A DNA stretch of 64,000 nt from Nonomuraea muscovyensis (GCF_014207745.1 NZ_JACHJB010000002.1:186001-250000), one strand, 5' to 3'. Shown: positions 8,061 through 17,096, counted from the first letter of the stretch. Notes: generated from the letters alone by a model not told the origin. A program made the numbers and translations.

Positions 8061-8240
8061 CCCCTGGAGAGGGCTGCCGCCCCGGACGGACTGTTCATCT
8101 CGCTGAGCACGGTCAAGGGACACGTGTCCGGCATCCGGGCCAGACTCGGCGTACGCAACCGGACCGAGTTCGCGGCCCGGGCCTGGGAGGGCCGCATGAC
8201 GGGCACGGGATCGCGCCTGTCAGGGGCCCTGCCTGACTGA
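8061..8240 (+). pseudogene. LuxR/NarL response regulator C-terminal fragment
   Basis: In the frame ending at the TGA at 8238 the sequence encodes LFISLSTVKGHVSGIRARLG followed by VRNRTEFAARAWE, which is the recognition-helix half of a NarL/LuxR HTH domain. Everything before it, including the receiver domain and the first HTH helices, is missing; upstream codons show no similarity. The fragment is therefore the 3' end of a lost response regulator gene. Confidence 0.75.
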
Positions 8241-8578
8241 TCATCCCTCAGGCACGCTCAGTAGTGCCACGCGGCGGGCCGTCCCGGGCAAAGTCTGCGC
8301 TGGGCCCGGATCGCCGGTGGACGGGGCGGGGACGGTGGCGAGTCGGTCGCCGTTCATCAGGGGTCATGGTCCCGGTGAAATCCCGGTGCCCTGCGGCCCC
8401 ACAGCCTCCCGGGATGTCCAGACCACGTCCACCCACGGCCAACCCACGTCGAAATGCCCTCAAAGCCGCACATTTTGCGGAAGCCCCGGGGAGTGCTCCT
8501 GGTTGGAGACCGGTGAAAGGCCACGATGATGCCGGTGCGCATCGACCGACACATCATGAATCATCACTGGGGGACGCT
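8241..8578. other. non-coding stretch with an RNA-like segment
   Basis: No gene is visible. Around 8365-8440 the sequence has CCGGTGAAATCCCGG, a short stem-loop, followed by GCGGCCCCACAG and then TCCAGACCACG. That order loosely recalls the core and B12 box of cobalamin riboswitches. Key conserved parts (5' half, exact CACTGT and box) are not clear, so no riboswitch is called. Confidence 0.2.
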
Positions 8579-8695
8579 ATGTCTATCACGCGCTACTTGC
8601 CTTTTGCGCTCCGCGAGCCCGAGCCGTATCCACGAAGCCCGCGAGGCGCCGGCTCCGGGTCCTCGACGAGACGTAGCCGCGCGCGCCGTCATTGA
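8579..8695 (+). CDS. 38-residue orphan peptide resembling an ATP-grasp RiPP leader
   Basis: The start ATG has GGGGGA five bases upstream. The N-terminal part reads RYLPFALREPEPYPRSP. Precursors of ATP-grasp-modified RiPPs commonly carry a PF-ALR-x-x-PYP segment of this kind in their leader. The C-terminal part is Arg/Ser-rich and lacks the acidic Thr/Asp core expected of that class, so the gene may be truncated or shifted. No ATP-grasp ligase or partner methyltransferase lies next to it. A strong terminator follows 10 bases later, which supports a real small transcript. Confidence 0.35.
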   Translation: MSITRYLPFALREPEPYPRSPRGAGSGSSTRRSRARRH

Positions 8696-8705
8696 GCGGT
8701 CGCGT

Positions 8706-8737
8706 GGCACCCTCGCCGGACGTCCGGCGAGGGTGCC
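8706..8737. terminator. strong hairpin terminator
   Basis: Perfect 15-bp stem, GGCACCCTCGCCGGA with its complement around 2 bases. It lies just after the 38-residue reading frame. Confidence 0.7.
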
Positions 8738-8776
8738 GTGGCGCCTGCCGTCAGGTGACGCCGAGCGCGGGGCCCG

Positions 8777-8925
8777 TCAGGCGATGTCCAGGACGGCCTT
8801 GCCGAGGTCCACCACCCCGTCCACGAGGCCGTCGGCCTGCTCCGGCGCCGCGACCGACGACGACGCTGAATGCTCCGCGCAGGAGCTCACGCGATGTCAG
8901 GTCGATCTGGCAAGGCCGGATACCC
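8777..8925 (-). pseudogene. possible 3' gene remnant, frameshifted
   Basis: On the minus strand one frame gives RELLRGAFSVV and, after a one-base shift, the neighbouring frame continues VAAPEQADGLVDGVVDLGKA and a short tail to a TGA at 8777-8779. The codon use looks protein-coding on both sides of the shift. I do not recognise the family. It is probably the C-terminal end of a lost gene. Confidence 0.25.
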
Positions 8926-9097
8926 CGCCCAGCGTCGCCGCGCTCGCTGACTTCCGACGCCGGCCGGTGGACCACAGGGTCACGAGCCGTCCCGCACGAG
9001 CAGTACCTGATCATCGTCGGGGGCGACTCGGTACGCAGCGGTTCCAGGGCGCCCGTTCTGCCACGGGCAGACAAGCTCACCGATATTCCGTCTCCCG

Positions 9098-9122
9098 CCT
9101 TGACCTTGCCCCAAGGTCAAGG
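9098..9122 (+). promoter_or_regulatory. MerR-family operator
   Basis: Perfect palindrome with 11-bp arms, CCTTGACCTTG and its complement, around CCC. TTGACC at the left acts as a -35 and GAGGAT 20 bases later is a weak -10, the long spacing typical of MerR-controlled promoters. The site directly precedes a serine hydrolase gene whose downstream neighbour is a MerR regulator, so autoregulation of the pair is likely. Confidence 0.75.
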
Positions 9123-9138
9123 TTCGAGGATGCTCTGC

Positions 9139-10563
9139 ATGAACGACAACGCACTGCACACCGTCGAAGTACAGATCCGTGAGCAGGCCGCCGCCTACTG
9201 CGAGTCCAACAACGTCCCCGGGTTCGTCGTCGGCGTCCACCACGCCGGCGAGCAGATCATCGTTGCCCACGGGACCTCGAACGTCGCCACCAGCGCCCCG
9301 ATGCGGCACGACACCGGATTCCTCTTCGGTTCCGTCACCAAGGTCCTGACCACCACCCTGGTCCTCCAGCAGGTCGACCGCGGGCTGCTGGACCTCGACT
9401 CGCCGGTCGTGAAGTACCTTCCCGACTTCGCGCTGGTCGTGCCGGGCGCCGCGGACAAGATCCTGGTCCGGCACCTGATCGGGCACACCAACGGCATCGA
9501 CGCGGACCTGTACTTCCCCGACGACAAGGGCCGCGACGCCCTGGTGGCCTACGTCAAGGGCCTGGCGAGCAACTGCGGCACCCTGTTCGAGCCCGGCGAG
9601 CAGCTCAGCTACTCCAACGGCGGCATGATCGTCGCGGGCCGCCTGCTGGAGGTGGTGACCGGCCTGCCCTTCCACGACCTGCTGGCGCGCGAGATCTACG
9701 CCCCGGTCGGTATGCCGGACTCCGGCACCTCCGCCGAGCAGGCCATCCTGCGCAGCACGGCGGTCGGCCACTTCCTGGACCCCGAGACCATGGCGCCCAA
9801 GTCCACGAACCTGTTCACGCTCCCCGACACCTGGGGCCCGGCCGGCGGCACGCCGATCGGCACCATCGCCGACCTGCTCGCCTTCGGGCGCACCCACCTC
9901 GCGGGAGGTGTGTCCCCTTCCGGCACGCGCGTCCTGTCGGCCGAGTCGACCGCCCTGATGCAGCAGGTCTCCTACGACATGGAGAGCCCCAACACCCCAC
10001 CGATCGGCCTGGGCTGGGTGCTGTACCCGTTCGGCGACACGACCGTGCTGGCCATGTCGGGCGCCTCGCCCGGCGGGGTCTCGCTCCTGTGCGTGCTCCC
10101 CGAGCACGACCTGGTCTTCGCCGCCTACGGCAACAACCCCGGGGCGATCATGCTGCAGGACCAGATCCTGCAGTGGCTCCTGAGCGAGCACCTCGGCGTC
10201 CAGATCCCCAGGCTGGTCACCGAAATGGAGCAGGACGTCGACCTCGCCCCCTACGTGGGCACCTACCGTTCCCACCAGCTCCGCATCGACGTCAGCGTCG
10301 TCGACGGCCAGCTCGAGGAGCGGACGACCTACGAACCGGCGGACGAATCGCAGGAGCGCATCTTCACCGAGTTCGCCGGCGGCATGACCTCCGCCCCGCC
10401 GCAGCGCTATGTGCCGATCCGGCCGGGCCTCTTCGCGCCCGCCGGCTACCCGCTGGAGACGTTCGACGGATACCTGCGGCTGCTGCTCGTCTCCTTCCAC
10501 GACGTCCGTGACGGCCAGGCGCGCTTCCGCAACGGCGGCGGCCGCCTGACCCGCCGGGCCTGA
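9139..10563 (+). CDS. beta-lactamase-fold serine hydrolase
   Basis: 474 residues from the ATG at 9139, with GAGGA eight bases upstream; an ATG at 9130 is closer to the ribosome site and less likely. Class C beta-lactamase/DD-peptidase motifs are present: SVTK (S65, K68) as the nucleophile box and YSN (Y158-S-N160) as the second. The third box appears as MSGASPGG rather than a classic KTG or HxG. The C-terminal 130 residues form an extra domain common in this family (start PYVGTYRSHQLRIDV). No signal peptide is evident, so it is probably cytoplasmic and may be an esterase or amidase rather than a true beta-lactamase. It lies between a MerR operator and a merR gene, pointing to induction by a small molecule. 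Confidence 0.85.
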   Translation: MNDNALHTVEVQIREQAAAYCESNNVPGFVVGVHHAGEQIIVAHGTSNVATSAPMRHDTGFLFGSVTKVLTTTLVLQQVDRGLLDLDSPVVKYLPDFALVVPGAADKILVRHLIGHTNGIDADLYFPDDKGRDALVAYVKGLASNCGTLFEPGEQLSYSNGGMIVAGRLLEVVTGLPFHDLLAREIYAPVGMPDSGTSAEQAILRSTAVGHFLDPETMAPKSTNLFTLPDTWGPAGGTPIGTIADLLAFGRTHLAGGVSPSGTRVLSAESTALMQQVSYDMESPNTPPIGLGWVLYPFGDTTVLAMSGASPGGVSLLCVLPEHDLVFAAYGNNPGAIMLQDQILQWLLSEHLGVQIPRLVTEMEQDVDLAPYVGTYRSHQLRIDVSVVDGQLEERTTYEPADESQERIFTEFAGGMTSAPPQRYVPIRPGLFAPAGYPLETFDGYLRLLLVSFHDVRDGQARFRNGGGRLTRRA

Positions 10564-10586
10564 CCGCTCCACGCCGAGGTGGAAGG

Positions 10587-11315
10587 ATGTCCAGCATGCT
10601 CACGATCGGCCGGCTCGCGGACTACGCCGGAGTGACCATCAAGGCCATCCGCCACTATCACGAGCGCGGACTGCTCACCGAACCCGACCGCGACTCCTCC
10701 GGCTACCGGCGTTACACCGCCGAAGACGCCATCACCCTCGTCAAGATCAGGACCCTGGCCGATGCGGGCGTGCCGCTGGCCCGCATCAGGGACCTTCTCG
10801 ACGCCGACCCGGTGACGCTCTCGGCGGCCATCGCCGAGATCGATCACGACCTTGAGGACCGCATCGCGCAGCTGAGCCGAACCCGCGACCAGCTCGCCCA
10901 ACTGCGCGGCGGCGACCGGCTCTTCGTCTCCCTCGAGGTCGCCGACCATCTCGACGACCTGCGCGACCTCGGCGTCAGCGAGCGCGCGATCCAGGTGGAA
11001 CGTGACGGCTGGATCCTCATGCAGACAGCCTCACCCGAGGACGCCTCCCTGTGGATCGCCGAGAAACGCGAGTTCATGACCGATCCCGAGTTCCGCGCCC
11101 TCTACCTTGACCATGACGCCGCTTACGACTGGTCGCCGGACGATCCCCGCCTCCTCGGACTCGCGGACCGTACCCGGAACTGGTTCACCCATCACCCCAG
11201 CCGCTCCGAGACCCGCCCCGTCCACAACCCGGCCATCGCCCGGTTGGCCGCGCAGTCCCAGCCCGGAGCCTCATCCCCAGCTTGGGACCGCCTGGCCCAA
11301 CTCATGACAGGCTAG
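10587..11315 (+). CDS. MerR-family transcriptional regulator
   Basis: 242 residues; ATGs at 10587 and 10596 are both possible, with GAGGTGGAAGG upstream, and MLTIGRLADYAGVTIKAIRHY is the conserved start of the winged HTH. It continues RRYTAEDAITLVKIRTL and a coiled-coil dimerisation helix (residues 80-115). The C-terminal domain of about 120 residues is larger than in metal-sensing MerR proteins and has no conserved cysteines for metals, which suggests an organic effector. It starts 23 bases after the serine hydrolase gene; the palindrome at 9098-9122 is its probable target. Confidence 0.88.
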   Translation: MSSMLTIGRLADYAGVTIKAIRHYHERGLLTEPDRDSSGYRRYTAEDAITLVKIRTLADAGVPLARIRDLLDADPVTLSAAIAEIDHDLEDRIAQLSRTRDQLAQLRGGDRLFVSLEVADHLDDLRDLGVSERAIQVERDGWILMQTASPEDASLWIAEKREFMTDPEFRALYLDHDAAYDWSPDDPRLLGLADRTRNWFTHHPSRSETRPVHNPAIARLAAQSQPGASSPAWDRLAQLMTG

Positions 11316-11491
11316 CCTCGATTGTGTGTGCTGCTCGGATGGGAGTGGCTGATCTCCGGTGGATCTGATCTCGGTCTGACCGGCCGAGCGTGCTGGTTCG
11401 GCGGGAAGGATCTTCAACCCGGCCGGCACGTCGGTCTCCAACGCCGCCAGGTCCTCCACGGTGGTGGGCGAGCGGGCGACGGGCCGCATCG

Positions 11492-11615
11492 TCGCTCACA
11501 GTCTGGAACGTCCGGACCGGTGAGCAGATCAGGTCCACCATCGACAACGTCGTCGTGACCGGCCTCTCCTTCGCCTCCGACAGCAAGCGCTTGATCACCA
11601 GCCATCCGGATGGCG
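11492..11615 (+). pseudogene. WD40 repeat fragment
   Basis: This frame encodes LTVWNVRTGEQIRSTI and then VVVTGLSFASDSKRLITSH, one WD40 blade and a half of the kind found in large actinobacterial kinases or NB-ARC/WD40 proteins. It has no start, no further blades and no recognisable domain before or after it. The remaining part of the gap 11316-11898 has no clear gene. Confidence 0.55.
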
Positions 11616-11898
11616 GCGGGTGCGTCGCCGTGACGACGGCTACAGGGTGCCCCGGCCTCATGACCAGAATCCTGGGCATGTCACCGGGCAGGCACGCGGC
11701 GGTGCTCGCTTCCGCTGACGGAGGAGCCTCCAGTGCGGCCACCACAGGGCGTTTTCGTGGAGAGCAGCGGACGGCCTTCCACGTCGAACGGGTCCAGCGG
11801 AGCTGGAGGAGATCCGGCCGTTCCATGGTGATACCTATGCCACACCTCGACCGTGTGCCGGTTATGGCCGGGGACGCCAAGGGCACATAGTCGCCTTC

Positions 11899-14262
11899 AT
11901 GGGTCGATTGGTAGCCGAGCAGCTCACTCCTAACCTGCCTGCCGAGACAGGCGAGATCATCGGTCGCAAGCGTGAGATCGGCGCGATCAAGAGCCTCCTG
12001 TCCACCACCCGGTTGCTGACCCTGACGGGCCCGGCCGGCGTGGGCAAGACGCGCCTGGCGACTCATGTGGCAGCCCACGTGCAGCGGGACTTCCCCGACG
12101 GGGTGTGGCTGGTCGAGCTGGCCTCTCTGCAGGACGAGCAGTTGCTCGCGGTGGCCGTCGCGGAGGCCCTGGGGCTGCAGGAGGAGATGCCCCAGCCGTC
12201 GACCGAGAGCATGATCGACTACCTGCGGACCAAGCAGATGCTCCTGGTGCTGGACAACTGCGAACATCTGGTGGACGCCTGCGCTCTGCTGGCCTCCACC
12301 CTGCTCAGTGCGGCACCCAAGGTGCGCCTGCTGGCCACCAGCCGCGAGGCGCTGGGAGTGCCGGACGAGACGCCCTTCATCGTGCCGCCGCTGTCCTTCC
12401 CCGGCCCTGACGACCAGGTCACCAGGAGCGACGTCCTGCGTTACGACGCCCTGGCGCTGCTGGCGGAGCGCGCGAAGAACATCGCGCCGGAGGTCGATAT
12501 CACCTCGCAGCCTGTGGCGGCGGCGCGGTTGTGCCGTCTGCTCGACGGCATTCCGCTGGCGATCGAGCTTGCAGCGGTGTGGTTGCGAGTCCTGTCGCTG
12601 GATCAGATCATCAACAGGCTCGGCCACCGCCTGCACTTCCTGACACGGGGCTACCGCACCGCCCTGCCGCGCCACCAGACGCTGCGCGCGGCGGTCGAGT
12701 GGAGCTTCGAACTGTGCTCTGCCCAGGAACAGATCATGTGGGAACGCCTGTCGGTGTTCGCCGGCGGCTTCGACCTGCCAGCGGCGGAGGAGGTCTGCTC
12801 GGCCGCGCCGCTCACGCGCGAGGACGTCTTGCCTCTGCTGGCCGCGCTGACCGAGAAGTCGATCGTGACCAGGGAGACCTGCGGCACCCGCCCCCGCTAC
12901 CGGATCCTGGAGACCCTGCGACAGTACGGTCAGGACCGGCTGAACAAGAGCGAGGCGACACCGGCGACACAACGCCGGCACGCCGAGTACTACCAGGGCC
13001 TGGCCGAACGCAACAGGGCCGGCTGGTTCGGCTCGAACCAGGTGGAGTGCTTCACCACGGTCGTCCCCGAGATGCCCAACCTGCGGGCCGCGCTGGATCA
13101 CTGCCTGGGTGAGGACCTCCGCACCGAGGAGGCGATACGGATCTTCACGTCGCTGGAGGGGTACTGGAGCTTCTTCGGCGGTCCATCCGAAGCCCGCCAT
13201 TGGATCGACCGGCTACTCCAATGCCGGCAGATAACCGGGCAGGAACGCTTCAGCGTGCTGACCGTGGGCACGTTCTTCGCTCTCATGCAGGGCAGGATCG
13301 ACACCGCGCGGCCGCTGCTCGAGGAGTGCCGGCTGCTGGCCGACGGCTGCGATCGCCAGGGGCCGAAGGCGATAACGAGGTTTCTGTCCGGACGGCTGAC
13401 TCTGATGGAGGGTGATTACCAGGACGCGGTCGGCCTGCTCGAACGGGCCCTGGACTGGTACGAGCACAACACGGGCGAGATCACTGAGGACGGGGTCCTG
13501 CGTGATGCGTTCCTCCCGGCGTTCTACCTGGCCCTGTCCGCGATCTTCGCCGGCGATCCTCGCGCCGGGTCCTGGGTGGCGCGCTGCCGCGAGATCGCCG
13601 AAGCGGCGGGCTCGCCCGGCGAGATCGCGCTGGCGACGTGGGCTGCGGGCATCGGGTGCTGGGCCGCCGGAGACCTGACCCAGGCCGCCTCCTTGTTCCG
13701 GTCCAGCCTGCGTCTCGAACGGTCGGCAGGCTACCGCTACAGCCCGGCGTGGTTCGTGGAGACGCTTGCCTGGGTCGCCGCCGCGCAGGGGCGCGACGTG
13801 CCCGCCGCGCGCCTGATCGGCGCCGCCGACATGATGCGACGCCTGCTTGAGGTGTCGCTGGCAGGCTTTCGCCCTTACGACGACGCCCACCGTGCCACAG
13901 AGTCGTTGCTACGCGCCCGTCTCGGCGAGAAGGATTACCGCAAGGCTGTCGACGAGGGCGCGAGCCTGGACTTCAACGAGGCCATCGGTTATGCCTTGCA
14001 GGAGCCACCCGAGCCCGGGTCGGCGCCCCTCGCCGCACCGGCGCCCGCGCTGTCGCAGCCGGTGCTGACCCCGCGGGAAGTCCAGGTGGCCGCTCTCGTC
14101 GCTGAAGGCATGCGCAACAGGGACATCGCGGCCCGACTGGTCATCTCCCAGCGCACGGCCGAGGGCCATGTGAAGCACATCCTGGACAAGCTCGGATTCA
14201 CTTCACGCGCCCAGATCGCCGCCTGGTACGTCAACCGGTTCACCCCGTCTCCGGAGGGGTGA
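11899..14262 (+). CDS. LuxR-family regulator with N-terminal ATPase
   Basis: 787 residues. An NB-ARC-like ATPase lies in the first 300 residues: Walker A GPAGVGKT at 44-51, Walker B LLVLDN at 115-120, and later a GIPLAIELAAVWL segment typical of this class. The middle 400 residues are helical and TPR-like (repeat-type segments such as GDYQDAVGLLERALDWYE). The C terminus holds a LuxR HTH (LTPREVQVAALVAEG to about residue 782). Such proteins bind ATP and a ligand or partner and activate target promoters. Targets are not evident: the gene is flanked by debris upstream and a 330-base gap downstream. No clear ribosome site precedes the ATG. Confidence 0.87.
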   Translation: MGRLVAEQLTPNLPAETGEIIGRKREIGAIKSLLSTTRLLTLTGPAGVGKTRLATHVAAHVQRDFPDGVWLVELASLQDEQLLAVAVAEALGLQEEMPQPSTESMIDYLRTKQMLLVLDNCEHLVDACALLASTLLSAAPKVRLLATSREALGVPDETPFIVPPLSFPGPDDQVTRSDVLRYDALALLAERAKNIAPEVDITSQPVAAARLCRLLDGIPLAIELAAVWLRVLSLDQIINRLGHRLHFLTRGYRTALPRHQTLRAAVEWSFELCSAQEQIMWERLSVFAGGFDLPAAEEVCSAAPLTREDVLPLLAALTEKSIVTRETCGTRPRYRILETLRQYGQDRLNKSEATPATQRRHAEYYQGLAERNRAGWFGSNQVECFTTVVPEMPNLRAALDHCLGEDLRTEEAIRIFTSLEGYWSFFGGPSEARHWIDRLLQCRQITGQERFSVLTVGTFFALMQGRIDTARPLLEECRLLADGCDRQGPKAITRFLSGRLTLMEGDYQDAVGLLERALDWYEHNTGEITEDGVLRDAFLPAFYLALSAIFAGDPRAGSWVARCREIAEAAGSPGEIALATWAAGIGCWAAGDLTQAASLFRSSLRLERSAGYRYSPAWFVETLAWVAAAQGRDVPAARLIGAADMMRRLLEVSLAGFRPYDDAHRATESLLRARLGEKDYRKAVDEGASLDFNEAIGYALQEPPEPGSAPLAAPAPALSQPVLTPREVQVAALVAEGMRNRDIAARLVISQRTAEGHVKHILDKLGFTSRAQIAAWYVNRFTPSPEG

Positions 14263-14593
14263 TGCCAGGTAGGACGTCGATGCGTCAGAGACCCGCCGGC
14301 CGGGCATCCGGCGCCCCGGTTGTTCGAGCCGAGCGCCTCGGCGGTGGCGCGGGACTGCATGGCGATGATGAAGGGGACGGTCCGGACCTCAGGGGCACGA
14401 GGTGTTCTGGCCGGGCGCCCGGTATTGGTTCGGGATCGGGTCGCGTCCGTTGTCGTGCGGTGGCGTCCACCGGCAGCACGGCGGTGACGACCACGGGTAC
14501 GAGACCAGGACGGGTGTGAGGGCGGACGGCCGGCGCGGCGTCGTGGTGTCGATCAGTACGCAGGCGTGGCGACGGGTGGGGGCCGGTGCGGTG
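14263..14593. other. intergenic region, no gene seen
   Basis: 331 bases between two converging genes. No supported coding frame, clear terminator hairpin or repeat was seen. Confidence 0.4.
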
Positions 14594-15133
14594 TCAGTGG
14601 TTCGGCGTCTCGTGCCGGTCGATGTGATCGCGGAACCAGTCGAGCGCGAAGCGGTGTGAGGCGATGCCGTAGTCGAGCGTCGCGCGCTGAAAGGTGGCGA
14701 GGTCGCGGTGCTCGTCGGGGATGTCCACGGTATCGAGGTGCCTGTCGAGGGCCGCGAGCGCGGCGAGGTCGGTCTCGATGCGCGCCGTGATGCGGCGGAG
14801 CACCGGCGCGCGCTCGACCGGCTCCAGCAGGCCGAGGAAGTAGAGCCTGGACAGCGCCGCGGTCTCCAGATCGGGCCCGGCCAGTTCCCCTGTCATCCAC
14901 GCGCGGAACTCCTCACGACCGGCGTCGGTCAGGCGGTACACCTTCCGCCCCCGGCCTCCGGCTTCGATGCTGGCGACCTCGATGAGCCCCCGCGCGAGCA
15001 GGGTGTCCAGCGCGCGTTTGATGCTGCCGGAGCTGGCGCTGTAGAAGAGTGCGACGCCAGCCTCGAATCCTTTGATGAGGTCGTAGAAGCTCTGCGGGGC
15101 GATCAGGAGCAGACCGAGGATCACATGGGCCAT
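14594..15133 (-). CDS. PadR-family transcriptional regulator
   Basis: 179 residues. The N-terminal winged HTH begins VILGLLLIAPQSFYDLIKGF and continues SGSIKRALDTLLARGLIEV and GRGRKVYRLTDAGREEFRAWM, the standard PadR layout. The C-terminal half is the long antiparallel helical dimerisation region (PadR C-terminal alpha domain) ending HRFALDWFRDHID. It is divergent from a serine hydrolase gene and the AT-rich gap between them carries inverted elements, so that gene is its probable target. The effector is unknown. Confidence 0.87.
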   Translation of the reverse strand: MAHVILGLLLIAPQSFYDLIKGFEAGVALFYSASSGSIKRALDTLLARGLIEVASIEAGGRGRKVYRLTDAGREEFRAWMTGELAGPDLETAALSRLYFLGLLEPVERAPVLRRITARIETDLAALAALDRHLDTVDIPDEHRDLATFQRATLDYGIASHRFALDWFRDHIDRHETPNH

Positions 15134-15150
15134 CGGTCGAGTCTAGACCA

Positions 15151-15182
15151 TTGACTCTCATAGATATGTCTAGTAGATACAT
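15151..15182. promoter_or_regulatory. divergent promoter with PadR-type inverted half-sites
   Basis: An AT-rich patch upstream of padR contains ATGT (15166-15169) and ACAT (15179-15182) in inverted orientation 9 bases apart, close to the ATGT-N8-ACAT pattern reported for PadR-like repressors, plus overlapping TAGATATGTCTA. On the plus strand TTGACT (15151-15156) and TAGATA 17 bases later could be the promoter of the serine hydrolase. Confidence 0.45.
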
Positions 15183-15363
15183 GGACGTCTGACCCCTCGC
15201 CCGTCCCTCGACACCGGAGAACCCGCCGACGTCTCACGACAACACAGGCTGAGGGCCGATGCTCATGGTCCCGACGGCTGTCACACATGCCGGTTGACTG
15301 CCTCGGCCGGTGCACGGCGCGGCGACGGGTCGTATCGAGGGAACACAGACAAGGAGCACTCAC

Positions 15364-16506
15364 GTGACATCGCCGCTCGCCACGATCCCTGCTCACGACA
15401 ATCACGCTTCCGACGTCGTCGACGCGCGGCTGACGGGCCTGCTGGAAAATCTCGTCGCGAAACGCGGCATACACCACGCCAACCTCGCCGTCACAAGTGG
15501 CGACGGGAAACTGCGCTGGTCCGCCGCCTCCGGCCCTGCCGGAGCCGACGATCACCCACTGCGTCCCGACACCCCGTTCTTCATCGCGAGCATCACCAAG
15601 CGTTTCATCATCACGCTGGTGCTGCAGGCGCACGAGCGCGGCGAGCTCGAACTGGCCGCGCCGATCAACAGCTATCTGCCGGCGGAGGTGATCACTGGAC
15701 TCCATGTCCTCGGGGGGATCGACCGGACGTCCGCCATCACGGTGCGCCACCTCGCGAGTCACACGTCCGGTCTGCCCGACCACTTCGAGAAGCGTCGTGA
15801 AGGCCCCGGCGGGTTCGAGCGCCTCGCCGCCGGTCAGGATCTGGCCTGGACCTTCGAGGACACGATGCGGACCACGCGTGAGCAGCAGCGCCCGCACTTC
15901 GAGCCGCAGGACCTCACCGCCGCCCGGCAGAAGGCCCGCTACTCCGACACCGGCTTCCAACTGCTCATCCGCATCGTGGAGACGGTGACCGATCGGTCGT
16001 TCGCCGATCTGCTGACCGAACGGATCCTCGGTCCGCTCGGCCTGACGCACACCTGGCTCCCGGGACATCGCCCGCCGGATCCGGCGACCGCGGCGCCCTC
16101 ACCGCTCTACGCGAGACAGCGCCGCGTGGAGCTGACCTCGATGATCGAGTCCAGTAACGACCTGTTCAGCACCACCGGCGATCTCCTCACCTTTCAGCGG
16201 GCGCTGCTTGGCGGCGAACTCTTCAGTGACGCCCGCTCACTCGAACTGCTCACCGAGCGGCGTAACCGGCTGCGCAACATCCCCATCCTGCGGTACGGAC
16301 TGGGCACCATGTTCTTCAAGGTCGGTCGGCTCATGGCGCCGGGGCGCCGTCCCGTCACGCTCGTCGGCCACTCGGGAGCCACCGGGACGTGGCTCTTCCA
16401 CTGTCCGGAGCTCGACCTGCACGTGGTCGGCACCGTTGACCAGACCAAGGGGCAGGCCATCCCCTTCCGGTTCATGGCGCGTCTCCTGGGCTACTGGCGA
16501 ACGTGA
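15364..16506 (+). CDS. beta-lactamase-fold serine hydrolase
   Basis: 380 residues from a GTG at 15364 with AAGGAG eight bases upstream; a longer in-frame start exists without a ribosome site. Nucleophile box SITK (S76, K79). The second box is YSD (Y193-S-D195) instead of the usual Y-x-N, and the third is GHSGATG (H336-S-G), as in class C-like esterases and peptidases. There is no signal peptide, so a cytoplasmic esterase or peptidase is more likely than antibiotic resistance. It is divergent from a PadR regulator, which probably represses it. Confidence 0.83.
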   Translation: MTSPLATIPAHDNHASDVVDARLTGLLENLVAKRGIHHANLAVTSGDGKLRWSAASGPAGADDHPLRPDTPFFIASITKRFIITLVLQAHERGELELAAPINSYLPAEVITGLHVLGGIDRTSAITVRHLASHTSGLPDHFEKRREGPGGFERLAAGQDLAWTFEDTMRTTREQQRPHFEPQDLTAARQKARYSDTGFQLLIRIVETVTDRSFADLLTERILGPLGLTHTWLPGHRPPDPATAAPSPLYARQRRVELTSMIESSNDLFSTTGDLLTFQRALLGGELFSDARSLELLTERRNRLRNIPILRYGLGTMFFKVGRLMAPGRRPVTLVGHSGATGTWLFHCPELDLHVVGTVDQTKGQAIPFRFMARLLGYWRT

Positions 16507-16566
16507 GGGCGAGAAGAAGCCGTACTCCACCCGCGATGTGCGTGCCATGCCCGCCCGCCGCGGGCT

Positions 16567-17067
16567 TCAGTCCCATGCGGGGTCGGCCGCCAGTTTGTCG
16601 GCGATGCGGTCGTGGAAGCTCTTGCGTTCCAGGGCCTGTTCGATGTCGGTGACGACGCGGGAGAGCGGGTAGGGGATCTCGGCCTCCAGGTCGGCGATGG
16701 CGGCCTCGGTGGCGCGCCATTCCGCCGCGAGGCGGCCGATGACGCGGCGGGCGTCGTCGGTGAGGGTCACCTTCTTGGTGCGCGCGTCTTCGCCCGTGAC
16801 GGTCTGCACCCAGCCGGCGGTGCGCATCGCGGCGACCTTCTGGCTGAGTGCCGAGTGCGTGCGGTTGACCGACTCGGCGAGCTCGGTGATGGTCATGGGT
16901 CCGCAGGCGTGGAGGTGGAGCAGTTCCAGCACGAAGCTGGGCTTGAGCCCGTCGATCTGGGCGTCGGAGTAGATCCGGGCGATGTCGGCGTCCATGGACG
17001 CCTGGAGGACGCGCAGGGGGTGCCAGAGGCTCTGCCGGGTGGGATCGGGTGCGTGAGGGTGGGCCAC
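16567..17067 (-). CDS. MarR-family transcriptional regulator
   Basis: 166 residues if started at the GTG at 17067; no ribosome site precedes it, but an AT-rich promoter lies about 20-30 bases upstream, so the transcript may be almost leaderless. The winged helix core is clear: GPMTITELAESVNRTHSALS, QKVAAMRTAGWVQTV and GEDARTKKVTLTDDARRVI. N- and C-terminal helices form the dimer region. It is divergent from a serine hydrolase gene 122 bases away and probably regulates it. Confidence 0.85.
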   Translation of the reverse strand: MAHPHAPDPTRQSLWHPLRVLQASMDADIARIYSDAQIDGLKPSFVLELLHLHACGPMTITELAESVNRTHSALSQKVAAMRTAGWVQTVTGEDARTKKVTLTDDARRVIGRLAAEWRATEAAIADLEAEIPYPLSRVVTDIEQALERKSFHDRIADKLAADPAWD

Positions 17068-17085
17068 GCGCAAATCGTAACACCA

Positions 17086-17096
17086 CTTATATAAAG
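17086..17096. promoter_or_regulatory. AT-rich near-palindrome in MarR promoter
   Basis: CTTATATAAAG is a near-perfect palindrome in an otherwise GC-rich gap between the marR gene and the divergent serine hydrolase. It overlaps a TATATA-type -10 for the marR gene and is a good candidate operator. Confidence 0.45.
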
